From Echinicola pacifica DSM 19836 (GTDB lineage: Bacteria; Bacteroidota; Bacteroidia; Cytophagales; Cyclobacteriaceae), in assembly GCF_000373245.1 (NCBI RefSeq), contig NZ_KB890738.1, positions 372,073 through 436,072 on the forward strand: DNA of 64,000 bases, read 5' to 3'. The notes beneath the pieces are model-generated. The model did no database searches. It saw only the letters and a list, made by a program, of their open reading frames with translations, and was not told where the DNA came from. Of this stretch, positions 38,043 to 47,545 are shown piece after piece (within the stretch, counting starts at the first letter, position 1; the number at the start of each line of letters is the position of its first letter). The translations under genes were made by a program, and so were the position numbers.

Positions 38043-38687
38043 CGAACTACTAATAAAAGGAGAATCAATTTTATTTCTCTAGGTGAGGCAAATTAATATT
38101 TCCGATACGCCGGTTTTAATTTTTAATAGCTCCATGCCTATAAGTAAGGCCTTAGGTTCTTTTTACTATGGTGGCTTTTTTATGCACAAGGGAGGCTTAT
38201 TTTTCCCTTTTTTATGATAATTCGGATGGCGGTAGAAGTCGAGCTCTTATTATTTATTGGTGAATGGGAAGCTTAGGATGGGGATATATGTTTAGCTGAT
38301 AATGGATGGAGGCGCTATAGTTGGGAGGGGGCATAATAATAAACTTCAGGCAGGAAGGGGGCGTTTAGGTGAGAGGAATGCGGGATTGCTGGCCTTGCGA
38401 AGCGGCTCTGGCCACACTCATTTTAGCACTGTTTCACCAATCAATCCCAAATTTTATACTGCCATAGCATTAAATATGTGGTGGCTTGCAAAAAAACAAG
38501 TACCTTTGTAAAAAATACGCATTTCCGTTTTTAGGTACCTTCTCACGAACAGGGGGAGAATACCAATGATGGGTGACTTGCAGGGGATTAGCTAAAATAA
38601 TATTTGGACTAATGGTCTCATGCAGAATCACCTGGGAGAGCTATTTACGGAGCCGTTAAAATAGCGGCGGATCATATATAAATTACC
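38043..38687 (+). promoter_or_regulatory. Intergenic region with probable era-der promoter (-7 box at 38501-38508)
   Basis: TACCTTTG at 38501-38508 matches the Bacteroidota -7 box TAnnTTTG and would give a leader of roughly 170 bases before era. No exact TTTG -33 box lies 19-21 bases upstream, so support is partial. The rest of the 645-base region shows no convincing gene, RNA or repeat. Confidence 0.4.
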
Positions 38688-39584
38688 ATGTCCATGAGTG
38701 AAAATGCACATAAGGCCGGATTTGTGAATATTATCGGCAAACCTAATGTAGGGAAATCTACGCTGATGAATATTCTCGTTGGTGAACGGCTTTCTATCAT
38801 CTCTTCCAAAGCCCAAACCACCCGCCACCGCATCCTTGGACTGATCAACACGGAGGATTATCAGGTGGTATTTTCGGACACCCCGGGAATGCTAAAACCT
38901 AAATATGAGCTGCACAAAAGCATGATGAGCTTTGTCAACCTCTCCTTGGAGGATGCTGATGTGGTGGTATTTGTTACCGATCTTTACGAAACTGATGATG
39001 AAATCGAACAGGTAATCGAGAAGATCAATGCTGCAGGATCCCCAGTCCTGCTAGTCATCAACAAAATCGACCTTGCCAAAGAAAACAAGCTGGAGGAAGT
39101 AACCGCTTACTGGACCGAAAGGCTCAAGACGGATGCTGTAATCCCTGTATCGGCTTTGGAGAATTTTAATACTGAAAGAATCATGCAGGAAATCCTCGAT
39201 CGCCTGCCTGTCCATCCGCCGTATTATGACAAACAGGAACTTACCGACCGTCCGGAACGTTTCTTTGCTTCGGAAATAATCCGAGAAAAAATCTTCACCA
39301 ATTATAAAAAGGAAATTCCTTATAGCACCGAGGTGAATATCGAGCAGTTTACCGAAGATGACAAAATCATCCGTATCCGTGCGATCATCTATGTGGAACG
39401 CTCCAGTCAGAAGGGAATCATCATTGGCGAGAAAGGAAAAGCACTAAAAAGAGTGGGCATCCAATCCCGTGAAACCCTGGAGGCCTTCTTTGGCAAACAG
39501 GTATTCCTCGAAACCCACGTGAAAGTGGAAGACGACTGGAGAAAAAACAAAAACAAACTTAGAAAATTTGGTTACGACCAATAA
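38688..39584 (+). CDS. era: GTPase Era
   Basis: A 298-residue ribosome-assembly GTPase. G1 is GKPNVGKST (17-25), G3 is DTPG, G4 is NKID, and the C-terminal KH domain contains GIIIGEKGKALKRVG, which binds the 3' end of 16S rRNA during 30S maturation. A second in-frame ATG two codons later (38694) is also possible. It is followed after 11 bases by der, and the two form a GTPase operon. Confidence 0.97.
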   Translation: MSMSENAHKAGFVNIIGKPNVGKSTLMNILVGERLSIISSKAQTTRHRILGLINTEDYQVVFSDTPGMLKPKYELHKSMMSFVNLSLEDADVVVFVTDLYETDDEIEQVIEKINAAGSPVLLVINKIDLAKENKLEEVTAYWTERLKTDAVIPVSALENFNTERIMQEILDRLPVHPPYYDKQELTDRPERFFASEIIREKIFTNYKKEIPYSTEVNIEQFTEDDKIIRIRAIIYVERSSQKGIIIGEKGKALKRVGIQSRETLEAFFGKQVFLETHVKVEDDWRKNKNKLRKFGYDQ

Positions 39585-39595
39585 CAAATAGCAAA

Positions 39596-40909
39596 ATGGC
39601 AAATATAGTAGCGATAGTAGGCAGGCCCAACGTGGGCAAATCCACCTTCTTCAACCGACTGGTGGAAGAGCGTAAAGCTATTGAAGATAACGAAAGTGGC
39701 GTAACCCGTGACCGACATTACGGGCATGCGCAGTGGGGCGGAAAGTACTTTTCCGTGATCGATACCGGTGGATATGTCACCGGATCAGATGATGTATTCG
39801 AATCAGAAATCCGTAAGCAGGTCAAGCTGGCCGTGGAGGAAGCTTCTGTGATCCTATTTGTGGTGGACTGTATCGATGGCCTTACGGACCTCGATATGGA
39901 ATTCGCCAATGAAATGCGGAATACCAAAAAGCCTATCTATATCGTCGCCAATAAGGCCGATACGCAGGAACGGGCATTTATGGCCAACGAATTTTATTCC
40001 CTAGGCATTAGCGACGAGCAGGTCTATCCTATCGCCGCAGCGAGTGGTAGTGGTACTGGCGAACTATTGGACGCCTTGATTACCAATTTTGATGAAGAAG
40101 GCATTGAGGATCCTGATGCAGGAATTCCAAAAATCGCTATCCTCGGAAGACCCAATGTGGGCAAGTCCTCTTTCCTAAACGCCCTCTTGGGTACAGAAAG
40201 AACCATCGTAACCGATGAAGCTGGCACCACCCGAGATACGATCAATTCGCATTATACCTTATATGGCAAAAACTTCATCATCTCCGATACTGCCGGGATT
40301 CGTAAAAAATCCCGCGTGAAGGAAGATATTGAGTTTTACTCAGTTATGCGTTCCCTTAGAACGCTGGAGGACTCCGATGTGGTAATCATCATGGTCGATG
40401 CCACCCGTGGCCTGGAAGCTCAGGATGTGAACCTGATCTCCCTGGCGATCAAGAATAATAAAGGGGTAATGATCATCGTGAATAAGTGGGATCTGATCGA
40501 GAAAGATCATAAAACCATGAATACCTTCAAAGATGATATGGTGGAGAAACTCGGTGAGCATAAGTGGATTCCTATCATCTTCACTTCTATGATCACCAAG
40601 CAGCGGATCTTCCAAGCCATCGAGCTGGCAGTGAAAGTATATGACAATAAAACCAGACGCGTACCAACCTCCCAGTTGAACGATAAACTGCTGGCAGAGA
40701 TTGAGCGCTATCCGCCACCAGCATGGAAAGGCAAGTACATCAAAATCAAATATGTCACACAGCTGCCGACCAAAAATCCGGTATTCGCATTCTTCTGTAA
40801 CCTTCCCCAATATCTGAAGTCTCCTTATACCAGATACCTGGAAAACAGAGTGAGAGAACACTTTGATTTTGAGGGAGTTCCGGTAAAAATTACCTACAAA
40901 AGAAAATAA
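39596..40909 (+). CDS. der: GTPase Der (EngA), double G domain
   Basis: A 437-residue protein with two tandem GTPase domains, each with its own P-loop (GRPNVGKS near residue 8 and again near residue 184) and NKxD motif (NKAD and NKWD), then a KH-like C-terminal domain. Der is needed for 50S ribosomal subunit assembly. The length is standard. It sits directly after era and shares its promoter. Confidence 0.97.
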   Translation: MANIVAIVGRPNVGKSTFFNRLVEERKAIEDNESGVTRDRHYGHAQWGGKYFSVIDTGGYVTGSDDVFESEIRKQVKLAVEEASVILFVVDCIDGLTDLDMEFANEMRNTKKPIYIVANKADTQERAFMANEFYSLGISDEQVYPIAAASGSGTGELLDALITNFDEEGIEDPDAGIPKIAILGRPNVGKSSFLNALLGTERTIVTDEAGTTRDTINSHYTLYGKNFIISDTAGIRKKSRVKEDIEFYSVMRSLRTLEDSDVVIIMVDATRGLEAQDVNLISLAIKNNKGVMIIVNKWDLIEKDHKTMNTFKDDMVEKLGEHKWIPIIFTSMITKQRIFQAIELAVKVYDNKTRRVPTSQLNDKLLAEIERYPPPAWKGKYIKIKYVTQLPTKNPVFAFFCNLPQYLKSPYTRYLENRVREHFDFEGVPVKITYKRK

Positions 40910-40931
40910 AAAATATATTTTCTAAAATCGC

Positions 40932-40961
40932 TTGTAAATGATAAAACTGGTGGTACATTTG
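40932..40961 (+). promoter_or_regulatory. Bacteroidota-type promoter of the small lipoprotein gene
   Basis: TTG at 40932-40934 and TACATTTG at 40954-40961 are separated by 19 bases. This matches the -33/-7 pattern of Bacteroidota primary sigma promoters. The predicted start is about 17-20 bases before the lipoprotein ATG at 40984. Confidence 0.6.
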
Positions 40962-40983
40962 CATGCTTATTTTAAGATCATAT

Positions 40984-41205
40984 ATGAAGAAAGTATTTGT
41001 ATTGTTCGCCGTAGCAGGTCTGATAATGACTACATCTTGCGGCAAGAAGGAAGTTGAACAAACTGAAGAGTCAATGGAAACTCAGATTGAAGAGTCTGAG
41101 CAAGTAATTGAAGAATCAATGGATCAACTCGAGGAATCAGTGGAAGATACGCTTGACTCAGTTGAAGAAACTGTAGAAGAGCTTACTGAAGAAGTAAACG
41201 GTTAA
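40984..41205 (+). CDS. Small acidic coiled-coil lipoprotein
   Basis: A 73-residue product starting MKKVFVLFAVAGLIM with a lipobox ending TTSC (Cys19). The mature part is almost entirely Glu-rich helix with repeated EES and EE-pairs about every seven residues, suggesting a strongly acidic coiled coil. The start at 40984 is preferred over 40963 because it gives a normal signal sequence. The gene has its own promoter and a strong terminator, which argues that it is real. The function is unknown; a small structural or envelope-stress lipoprotein similar in style to Lpp is only a guess. Confidence 0.75.
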   Translation: MKKVFVLFAVAGLIMTTSCGKKEVEQTEESMETQIEESEQVIEESMDQLEESVEDTLDSVEETVEELTEEVNG

Positions 41206-41233
41206 TCTTCCCCACCAAAAGTGAAAAAATGAC

Positions 41234-41258
41234 AAAAGGGCCCTTGGGCCCTTTTTTT
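41234..41258 (+). terminator. Strong intrinsic terminator after the lipoprotein gene
   Basis: AAAAGGGCCC (41235-41243) and GGGCCCTTTT (41246-41254) form a near-perfect hairpin with a two-base loop followed by T residues to 41258. The remaining spacer 41259-41542 has no recognised gene. Confidence 0.85.
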
Positions 41259-41542
41259 CGTTTATAGCAAATCCAAAATATATAAGCTTATACGGCTCTG
41301 TTTGCAGGAATTACCATCATAGAATTCTTTCTAGTTAGCTTTGTCCAAAGTTTAGCCTATGAATAAGTGTCCCAAAAATATCCCGCCCGAACCAAGCTTA
41401 GCTCCTGCCCAAACCACGGATATCTTGTCCTGTGTCCTTTTATAGCTGAGGTATATTTCTCTTCTCCGAATGGTGTCCTCCCTATAGTCAGAACCAATAA
41501 GCTTATTTTAAGTCAAGAAACAGAGTTCGTAAAAAGTACCTG

Positions 41543-42208
41543 TTAGCTTCGCCAGATATAAGGGAATAAGATATAAGCCGTGGCACCGATGATGGCGTTG
41601 ATCGCCAATAAGGTCACGAGCTTATCGACACTCACCCCGCGATCCAGCCCGTCTATGGCATTCTTGGAGATCCTGATTGCCATTAATAGCATGGGGATAA
41701 TGATGGGGAAACTTAAGATGGCCATCAATGTGGCGTTATTACTGGCTTTGGAGGCGATGGCGGAGACCATGGTCAGGCAGGCCGAAAAGCCGATGGACCC
41801 TAATAGTAAGTTTAGAATAAATAAGCCTAAATCCTGTACCGGGTTACCCAGGATCACTGCAAACACCATAAATCCCAATATTGCCAGTACGGCAGTGAGT
41901 AAGATATTATAGATGATTTTTGACAGGATGATGCTCTCCGGCGAGGCTAGCATATAATAGTATAATTGACGGCCCTGATGCTCTTGAATGAAGCTCTTGG
42001 CCACCGCATTGACAGCCGAAAAAAGTATAATTATCCAGTACAGGGCATTCCAGGTACCCACGGAGATATTGCCTTGCTTCGCTCCCACACTCAAATAGGT
42101 GATAAAAACCGCACTTACCACATACAGCAGTATCCCATTTAGGGCGTATTTCTGACGCCATTCCAGGGTTACTTCCTTTTTGATCAGCACTTTAATTTCT
42201 TTCCACAT
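41543..42208 (-). CDS. ccmB: Heme exporter protein CcmB
   Basis: A 221-residue membrane protein with six predicted helices, matching the CcmB permease of the CcmABC(D) complex used in cytochrome c maturation (MWKEIKVLIKKEVTLEWRQ; later SFIQEHQGRQLYYYMLASPE, which is characteristic). It is a single gene here: CcmA, CcmC and CcmE are not adjacent, while a CcsA/CcmF-type protein lies about 20 kb away. It is preceded by the serS terminator. Confidence 0.88.
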   Translation of the reverse strand: MWKEIKVLIKKEVTLEWRQKYALNGILLYVVSAVFITYLSVGAKQGNISVGTWNALYWIIILFSAVNAVAKSFIQEHQGRQLYYYMLASPESIILSKIIYNILLTAVLAILGFMVFAVILGNPVQDLGLFILNLLLGSIGFSACLTMVSAIASKASNNATLMAILSFPIIIPMLLMAIRISKNAIDGLDRGVSVDKLVTLLAINAIIGATAYILFPYIWRS

Positions 42209-42256
42209 AGCTCAGCTAGTAATTCTCTTCAGCGGGGAAGCGGCATTTGAAGGTAT

Positions 42257-42318
42257 AAAAAAGGAAAAGCTCTACCCCTACCGCTGCACTGAGCAGCAGG
42301 AATTAGCAGCTTTTCCTT
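42257..42318 (-). terminator. serS terminator, nested hairpins
   Basis: On the minus strand AAGGAAAAGCT pairs perfectly with AGCTTTTCCTT (plus-strand arms 42261-42271 and 42308-42318), followed by a T tract (42257-42260 as A). The 36-base interior has its own hairpin GCTGC-actga-GCAGC (42283-42297). It begins 7 bases after the serS stop. Confidence 0.75.
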
Positions 42319-42325
42319 AATTCTA

Positions 42326-43600
42326 TTAGTCTATATACTCAAACCCAAGGTAAGGCACCAGGACTTCCGGCATCTTAATTCCCTTCTCGGATTGGTTATT
42401 CTCTAAGATAGCGGCCACAATTCTCGGCAAGGCGAGGGCACTGCCGTTGAGCGTATGCGCTAATCTAATTTTCTTATTCTCATCTTTGAATCGAAGCTTG
42501 AGACGATTGGCCTGGAAGGTCTCGAAATTACTCACAGAGCTCACTTCAAGCCACATTTCCTGCGCAGCAGAGTACACTTCCATATCGAAGGTCAGAGCAG
42601 AAGTAAACCCTGTATCCCCACCACAAAGCCTCAATACACGGTATTGTAGGCCTAACTTCTGAAGTAAAGACTGTACATAGCTGCTCATCTCATCGAGCGT
42701 CTCGTAGGACTTATCCGGATGCGTGATCTGGACGAGCTCCACCTTATCGAATTGGTGTAGCCTGTTCAAGCCGCGCACATGAGCACCCCAGCTTCCTGCC
42801 TCACGTCTAAAGCAAGGTGTAAAGGCCGTGTTCTTGATCGGAAAGTCACTTTCCTTAAGGATCACATCACGGTACATATTGGTGATGGGAACTTCCGCTG
42901 TAGGGATAAGAAATAAGTCATCATGGGTCACATGATACATCTGGCCTTCCTTATCCGGCAGCTGACCGGTACCATACCCACTGGCCTCGTTGATCAGGAT
43001 TGGTGGCTGCACTTCTGCATATCCCTGCTTAGTGGCTTCATCCAAAAAGAAGTTTACAAGGCCTCGCTGCAAGCGGGCACCCTTGCCCTTATACACAGGA
43101 AAACCCGCACCGCTGATTTTATTTCCCAGCTCAAAATCTACAATATCATACTTCTTGATCAGGTCCCAGTGAGCAAGTTTACCTTCGGGAAGCTGAACGG
43201 CCTCACCGTGCTCATAGATCATCTCATTGTCCTCTGCAGACCTTCCTGCCTTCACCGACTCATGCGGCAAATTAGGGATGGTATAGAGCAGCTGACGAAG
43301 TTCCTCCTCCGTCTGGGCATAGCTATCTTCTAGGGATTTTATCTGACTTTTTATTTCTGCGGTCCGCTCCTTGATCGATGCTGCTTCCTCCTTCTTTCCT
43401 TCCCGCATCAGCAGGCCGATTTGCTTCGAGATGGCATTCGACTCAGCCTGAAGCTGATCTCTATCCAATTGGATTTCCTTTCTCTTCTTATCTAAGTCCA
43501 ATACATTTTGGAGTTTGCTTGCTGCATCTGCAAAAAAGCGCTTCTGCAATCCCTCCACTGCTTGGTCATAATGGTCACGGATAAAATTTACCTGTAGCAT
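42326..43600 (-). CDS. serS: Seryl-tRNA synthetase
   Basis: A 424-residue class II aminoacyl-tRNA synthetase that charges tRNA-Ser and tRNA-Sec. The N-terminal long coiled-coil arm (about 30-110) binds the tRNA. Class II motif 2 is visible as FRREAGSWGAHVRGLNRLHQF and motif 3 near the C terminus as HTLNGSALALPRIVAAILEN. The length is typical. It is a single-gene unit with its own -7 box and terminator. Confidence 0.96.
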   Translation of the reverse strand: MLQVNFIRDHYDQAVEGLQKRFFADAASKLQNVLDLDKKRKEIQLDRDQLQAESNAISKQIGLLMREGKKEEAASIKERTAEIKSQIKSLEDSYAQTEEELRQLLYTIPNLPHESVKAGRSAEDNEMIYEHGEAVQLPEGKLAHWDLIKKYDIVDFELGNKISGAGFPVYKGKGARLQRGLVNFFLDEATKQGYAEVQPPILINEASGYGTGQLPDKEGQMYHVTHDDLFLIPTAEVPITNMYRDVILKESDFPIKNTAFTPCFRREAGSWGAHVRGLNRLHQFDKVELVQITHPDKSYETLDEMSSYVQSLLQKLGLQYRVLRLCGGDTGFTSALTFDMEVYSAAQEMWLEVSSVSNFETFQANRLKLRFKDENKKIRLAHTLNGSALALPRIVAAILENNQSEKGIKMPEVLVPYLGFEYID

Positions 43601-43630
43601 AATTTCGCTTCACTAATTTATTATGAAAAA

Positions 43631-43638
43631 CAAAGATA
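43631..43638 (-). promoter_or_regulatory. -7 box of the serS promoter
   Basis: On the minus strand TATCTTTG (43638-43631) matches TAnnTTTG and lies about 30 bases before the serS ATG. A matching -33 element is not obvious, so support is partial. The region 43639-43784 shows nothing else. Confidence 0.45.
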
Positions 43639-43784
43639 ATGATTTAGGCAACAGCTCCCCCTTTTGGATTTAAAAATTGAGTTATCTTCTACCATTCCCA
43701 TCAAAATAATGGGGCGTAGCCAGCCAGGGCACCTGTGATTTGCTGGGGCCGGTTATTAAAGCGATTGTGCTTCGCCGAAAAAAG

Positions 43785-43817
43785 AAAAACCATCTGCTTA
43801 GAAAGCAGATGGTTTTT
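43785..43817 (-). terminator. Bidirectional terminator after galE
   Basis: AAAAACCATCTGCT (43785-43798) and AGCAGATGGTTTTT (43804-43817) are perfect 14-bp inverted repeats with a five-base loop, with A and T tracts on both flanks. It stops galE transcription on the minus strand about 110 bases after its stop codon. Confidence 0.85.
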
Positions 43818-43923
43818 GATTAATAAACCCCTAATTAAAATTATAATTATGGGTAAATCTACTATTTTTTTACTTAAAAACCTTCCTGTACTGTATTGGT
43901 ATGGGTTACTTTTCAGTATAATA

Positions 43924-44937
43924 TTATTTATTCAAGGATTCTTGCCAGTTCCAGGCATCTTTAAGCCCTTCTTCAAGGCCAAACTCAGGCGTCCAGCCCA
44001 ATACAGAGGTCACTTTATCGGTATTGGCCCATACTTTTTCGATGTCTCCATCTCTACGAGCGCCCACCTCATAGTTGAGTTTCTTACCACTTACCTTTTC
44101 AAAAGTCTGAATCACTTCGAGTACCGAATTGCCATTTCCCGTCCCTACATTAAACAAATCGAAGAAATTATCTTTTTGCTTGGCCAGGTATTCGATGGAT
44201 TTTACGTGGGCATCTGCCAGGTCCATCACATGGATATAATCTCTGATGCAGGTCCCATCAGGGGTATCAAAATCAGCTCCGAAGACGGTCAGTTTTTCTC
44301 TGATCCCCGCACCAGCCTGGGTCACAAAAGGCACCAAATTGGCGGGCACACCCAGCGGCAGCTCCCCGATAAGGGAGGAAGGATGGGCCCCGATAGGATT
44401 AAAATACCTCAAAGCCACCACTCTCGCCTGCGCGCCACTTTTGATATAATCCATAAGGATATCCTCGCAGATCCTCTTGGTATTCCCATAAGGGCTTTCC
44501 GCATCTTTGCGAGGCGTAGTTTCTTTCACTGGAAGCTCATCCGGCTGACCATACACCGTGCAGGAAGATGAAAAGACGATGTCCTTCACCCCGTTTTCTT
44601 CCATGGTTTGAAGTAAGATCAGCAGCGAGTTGATATTATTATTATAGTAAGTTAATGGGATTTTGGTGCTTTCACCCACCGCCTTGGAGGCGGCAAAATG
44701 GATAACCCCTTGAATGGAATTTTCCTTAAAAATCGTCTGCATCAAGGCCCGATCATTACAGTCCCCTTCGTAGCATTTTACTGATTTGCCTAGAATTTTT
44801 TGCAATCCCTCCAGCGCCTGCTTGCTGGAATTGGAAAAGTTGTCGATGATGATAGGCTCAAAACCTGCATTCACCAAGGCGACAGCAGTATGGGAGCCAA
44901 TGTATCCAGCTCCTCCAGTTATTAAAATTTGTTGCAT
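43924..44937 (-). CDS. galE: UDP-glucose 4-epimerase GalE
   Basis: A 337-residue extended SDR that interconverts UDP-glucose and UDP-galactose with bound NAD. The Rossmann motif GGAGYIG is at residues 8-14, the catalytic Ser/Thr in SSSCTVYG and the YxxxK in SPYGNTKR. The start at 44937 puts the Rossmann strand at the N terminus; a start at 44997 would add 20 residues of leader-like sequence. The neighbours are unrelated, so it is probably a monocistronic housekeeping gene supplying nucleotide sugars. Confidence 0.93.
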   Translation of the reverse strand: MQQILITGGAGYIGSHTAVALVNAGFEPIIIDNFSNSSKQALEGLQKILGKSVKCYEGDCNDRALMQTIFKENSIQGVIHFAASKAVGESTKIPLTYYNNNINSLLILLQTMEENGVKDIVFSSSCTVYGQPDELPVKETTPRKDAESPYGNTKRICEDILMDYIKSGAQARVVALRYFNPIGAHPSSLIGELPLGVPANLVPFVTQAGAGIREKLTVFGADFDTPDGTCIRDYIHVMDLADAHVKSIEYLAKQKDNFFDLFNVGTGNGNSVLEVIQTFEKVSGKKLNYEVGARRDGDIEKVWANTDKVTSVLGWTPEFGLEEGLKDAWNWQESLNK

Positions 44938-44983
44938 GAATGTGTTTTTTATGAGGGTTAAGGGTCGGCTTATGATGTCAGGA

Positions 44984-44991
44984 CAAATATA
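44984..44991 (-). promoter_or_regulatory. -7 box of the galE promoter
   Basis: TATATTTG on the minus strand (44991-44984) fits TAnnTTTG, 46 bases before the chosen galE start. The trinucleotide at the -33 position is TTC rather than TTG. The location supports the shorter galE start. Confidence 0.45.
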
Positions 44992-45157
44992 AATCAAACC
45001 CTTTAGGCATGAAATTTTTACAGCTTTTTAATATGTTAAATCTATTTTTTTGTCTGAAAGTTAATAACTTACACAGGTGATCAATCGTTCTGATCCTAGC
45101 GGTAATAATTGATTTTTTACGCTAAAAACAAGAATATAACCCAAAAACAGTAAACGT

Positions 45158-46300
45158 ATGATGGATTTTGTCCAAAATGAAAACCAAAAATTGATCGCTC
45201 AAATGATCAGGAGTTTTGGTGCCAAAGAGATCAGTCCTTTTCGCAAGGAATGGGATGATAAGCAGATTTTTCCTATAGAGGTATTCAAAAAATTAGGGGA
45301 GCTGGGCCTGATGGGAGTGACCATCCCGGAGGAATATGGCGGAGCCGGATTTGGGTATTTTGAGTATGTCACCGCCATCATGGAGCTGGCCAAGCTGGAC
45401 CCGGGAGTCGGGCTGTCTATGGCCGCTCACAACTCACTATGTTCGGGACATATCAATCTCTTTGGCTCGCAAGAGCAAAAGAAAAAGTACCTTCCTAAAC
45501 TCGCCAGCTGCGAATTTTTGGGTGCATGGGGACTTACTGAGCCCAATACCGGCTCGGATGCTGGCAATATGAAAACCACAGCCACCAAAGACGGCGAGTA
45601 CTATATCATCAATGGGGCAAAAAATTTCATCACTCACGGTCATTCGGGAGATGTGGCCGTGGTCATAGTCCGCACCGGTGAGGTGGGTGATAAGCACGCC
45701 ATGACGGCATTCATCATAGAGAAGGGCACCGAAGGATTTAAGGCTGGCCGCAAGGAGGACAAGATGGGCATGAGGAGCTCGGAGACCTCTGAGCTTATCT
45801 TTACCGACTGCCGCGTGCACCAAAGTCAGATTTTAGGCAAGGAAGGTGAAGGATTTATCCAGGCCATGAAGGTCCTCGATGGAGGAAGAATATCCATCGC
45901 CGCCCTGTCTCTGGGCATCGCCGCTGGAGCCCTGGAAGCTTCTATAGAATACTCAAAGGAAAGAGAGCAGTTTAATAAGCCCATCAGCTCCTTTCAAGGC
46001 ATTAGCTTTAAGCTGGCAGATATGGCTACCAAACTGGAGGCTGCCACCCTGCTGACCTTCAAAGCTGCGGATCTAAAAAACCGCCATCAGCCCGTCACCT
46101 TGGCCAGTGCCCAAGCCAAATACTATGCCTCTGAAATAGCCGTGGACTTGGCAAATGAAGCCGTGCAGATCTTTGGTGGATATGGATTTACCAAGGATTA
46201 TCCCGTGGAGAAATATTATCGCGACGTCAAACTCTGCACCATCGGAGAGGGCACCAGCGAGATCCAGAAACTTGTGATCGCAAGGGAGATCCTTAGGTAA
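45158..46300 (+). CDS. Acyl-CoA dehydrogenase
   Basis: A 380-residue FAD enzyme that introduces a trans-2 double bond into acyl-CoA and passes electrons to an electron-transfer flavoprotein. Family signatures are present: GAWGLTEPNTGSDAGN (first ACAD motif) and QIFGGYGFTKDYPVEKYYRD (second), with the catalytic base in IGEGTSEIQ (about Glu364). The length matches short/medium-chain ACADs. It stands alone, so chain length or branched-chain specificity cannot be told. The ATG is doubled (45158 and 45161). Confidence 0.93.
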   Translation: MMDFVQNENQKLIAQMIRSFGAKEISPFRKEWDDKQIFPIEVFKKLGELGLMGVTIPEEYGGAGFGYFEYVTAIMELAKLDPGVGLSMAAHNSLCSGHINLFGSQEQKKKYLPKLASCEFLGAWGLTEPNTGSDAGNMKTTATKDGEYYIINGAKNFITHGHSGDVAVVIVRTGEVGDKHAMTAFIIEKGTEGFKAGRKEDKMGMRSSETSELIFTDCRVHQSQILGKEGEGFIQAMKVLDGGRISIAALSLGIAAGALEASIEYSKEREQFNKPISSFQGISFKLADMATKLEAATLLTFKAADLKNRHQPVTLASAQAKYYASEIAVDLANEAVQIFGGYGFTKDYPVEKYYRDVKLCTIGEGTSEIQKLVIAREILR

Positions 46301-46828
46301 TCCTTCCTCCCATTATCATCATTTCCAAAAACAAGACATCAGTTCTTCATTGACAAGTGGAAGCGGTCTTAAATAAGTCAGGCCATCATTTCAGTCTTGC
46401 GGGGAGTTCTTTGTTTTGTTTTTGGACCAATAAATCGGATACCTGTACCTTCAGCCGAGGTGCTATGAATAATAACTTTTTTCCTTTTGAATAAACATTT
46501 GACCTCCTCGAGAGCTGAGATTAGCTAAACTTCTGGGATCTCCTTCAGGTATATCCTTTAGCATCGAGGGATACCCTTCCATCTTTAGGTCCATTTATAA
46601 GGTATTTTTAAAGACTCTAGGGGGTTCATATGGCTATCAATAGGGATTAGCCAAGAAGTTGGCCAGAGCGCCCGAGGGTGTCGGATGGATAAGGAGATTG
46701 TGTTTTATTTATATCGAGTAGGCTTGCTTACCGGGAGGGTGGAGGAGTACAGAACAGGACGACCGCTTAGGGATTTATAAATAGACGGAAATGGGTCTTT
46801 TTTGGCTTTGCCAGCTTTTAGTCCTTTG
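46301..46828. other. Intergenic region, no gene found
   Basis: A 528-base convergent spacer between the acyl-CoA dehydrogenase and recO. No coding frame with support, RNA gene, perfect hairpin or repeat was recognised by eye. Confidence 0.45.
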
Positions 46829-47524
46829 CTAGCTATTGCGAGAGAGATTTCTCAGTACCTCTAGGGATTTTACTTCTGAGAAAGTATCCAAATGAAGGTG
46901 ATAAAAGCGCAGCATATCATCCAGTAATCCACGGCGTATCGCGTTGGGAATTCTCAGATCTAACGCAAAAGGCGAGCTGATCAGCAGATTCAGGTGTATT
47001 TTGGACTCCCTTGCATAGTCGGGGGCATCGATGGTGGGATGCACTTGCTCAAAAAATTCTCGGGCATCCTCAGGAGAGAAACCCAAATAGCGGGAGGCCT
47101 CCAGCAAAAATGCGATGGGAAAAGTACTAAGATTTACCTGTTCGCCATCCAGCAACTTCACGGCTTGAAAGGCGAAATCATAGAGATATTCATTTTGATA
47201 ATTCTCATAAATGGCCTTGCTGAGGACCTCGCCCACAAACATGGCCACCCCAGACCTATAAAAATCAAAAGGGATCCGCTGGAAAGGCATGGACAGCTTT
47301 GCCTCTGAGATACGATTTAGCGAGGCATTTTCCTTATCATAAACTACCATATCCAGAAGGCTCAGTGGCTGATAAAGGGCTGACTTACCTCTGGCCTTGC
47401 TGCTGCGCACCCCATTGACGATATAGCTCTTCAGTCCCAGGTCACGGGTAAAAATCTTCACAATAATGGAAGTCTCCTTATACTTGATATAATGGATGAC
47501 GATGCCTTGGGTCTTTTTGAGCAT
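46829..47524 (-). CDS. recO: DNA repair protein RecO
   Basis: A 231-residue RecO with the N-terminal OB fold (GIVIHYIKYKETSIIVKIFTRDLGLKSYIVNGVR) that binds single-stranded DNA and SSB, and a C-terminal helical domain. RecO loads RecA at gaps with RecR. The usual zinc-finger cysteines are absent in this sequence, as in other Bacteroidota members. It is the last gene of a ferredoxin-tdk-recO operon, 21 bases after tdk. Confidence 0.9.
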   Translation of the reverse strand: MLKKTQGIVIHYIKYKETSIIVKIFTRDLGLKSYIVNGVRSSKARGKSALYQPLSLLDMVVYDKENASLNRISEAKLSMPFQRIPFDFYRSGVAMFVGEVLSKAIYENYQNEYLYDFAFQAVKLLDGEQVNLSTFPIAFLLEASRYLGFSPEDAREFFEQVHPTIDAPDYARESKIHLNLLISSPFALDLRIPNAIRRGLLDDMLRFYHLHLDTFSEVKSLEVLRNLSRNS

Positions 47525-47545
47525 AGTTCGGCAGGCTAGGAGGCC

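Noticed and set aside
38302..38511. 69-codon plus-strand frame upstream of era
   Set aside because: Gly/Arg-rich chance frame overlapping the probable promoter of era.
43735..44571. 278-codon frame antisense to galE
   Set aside because: It is the complement of the galE coding sequence and contains no recognisable domain.
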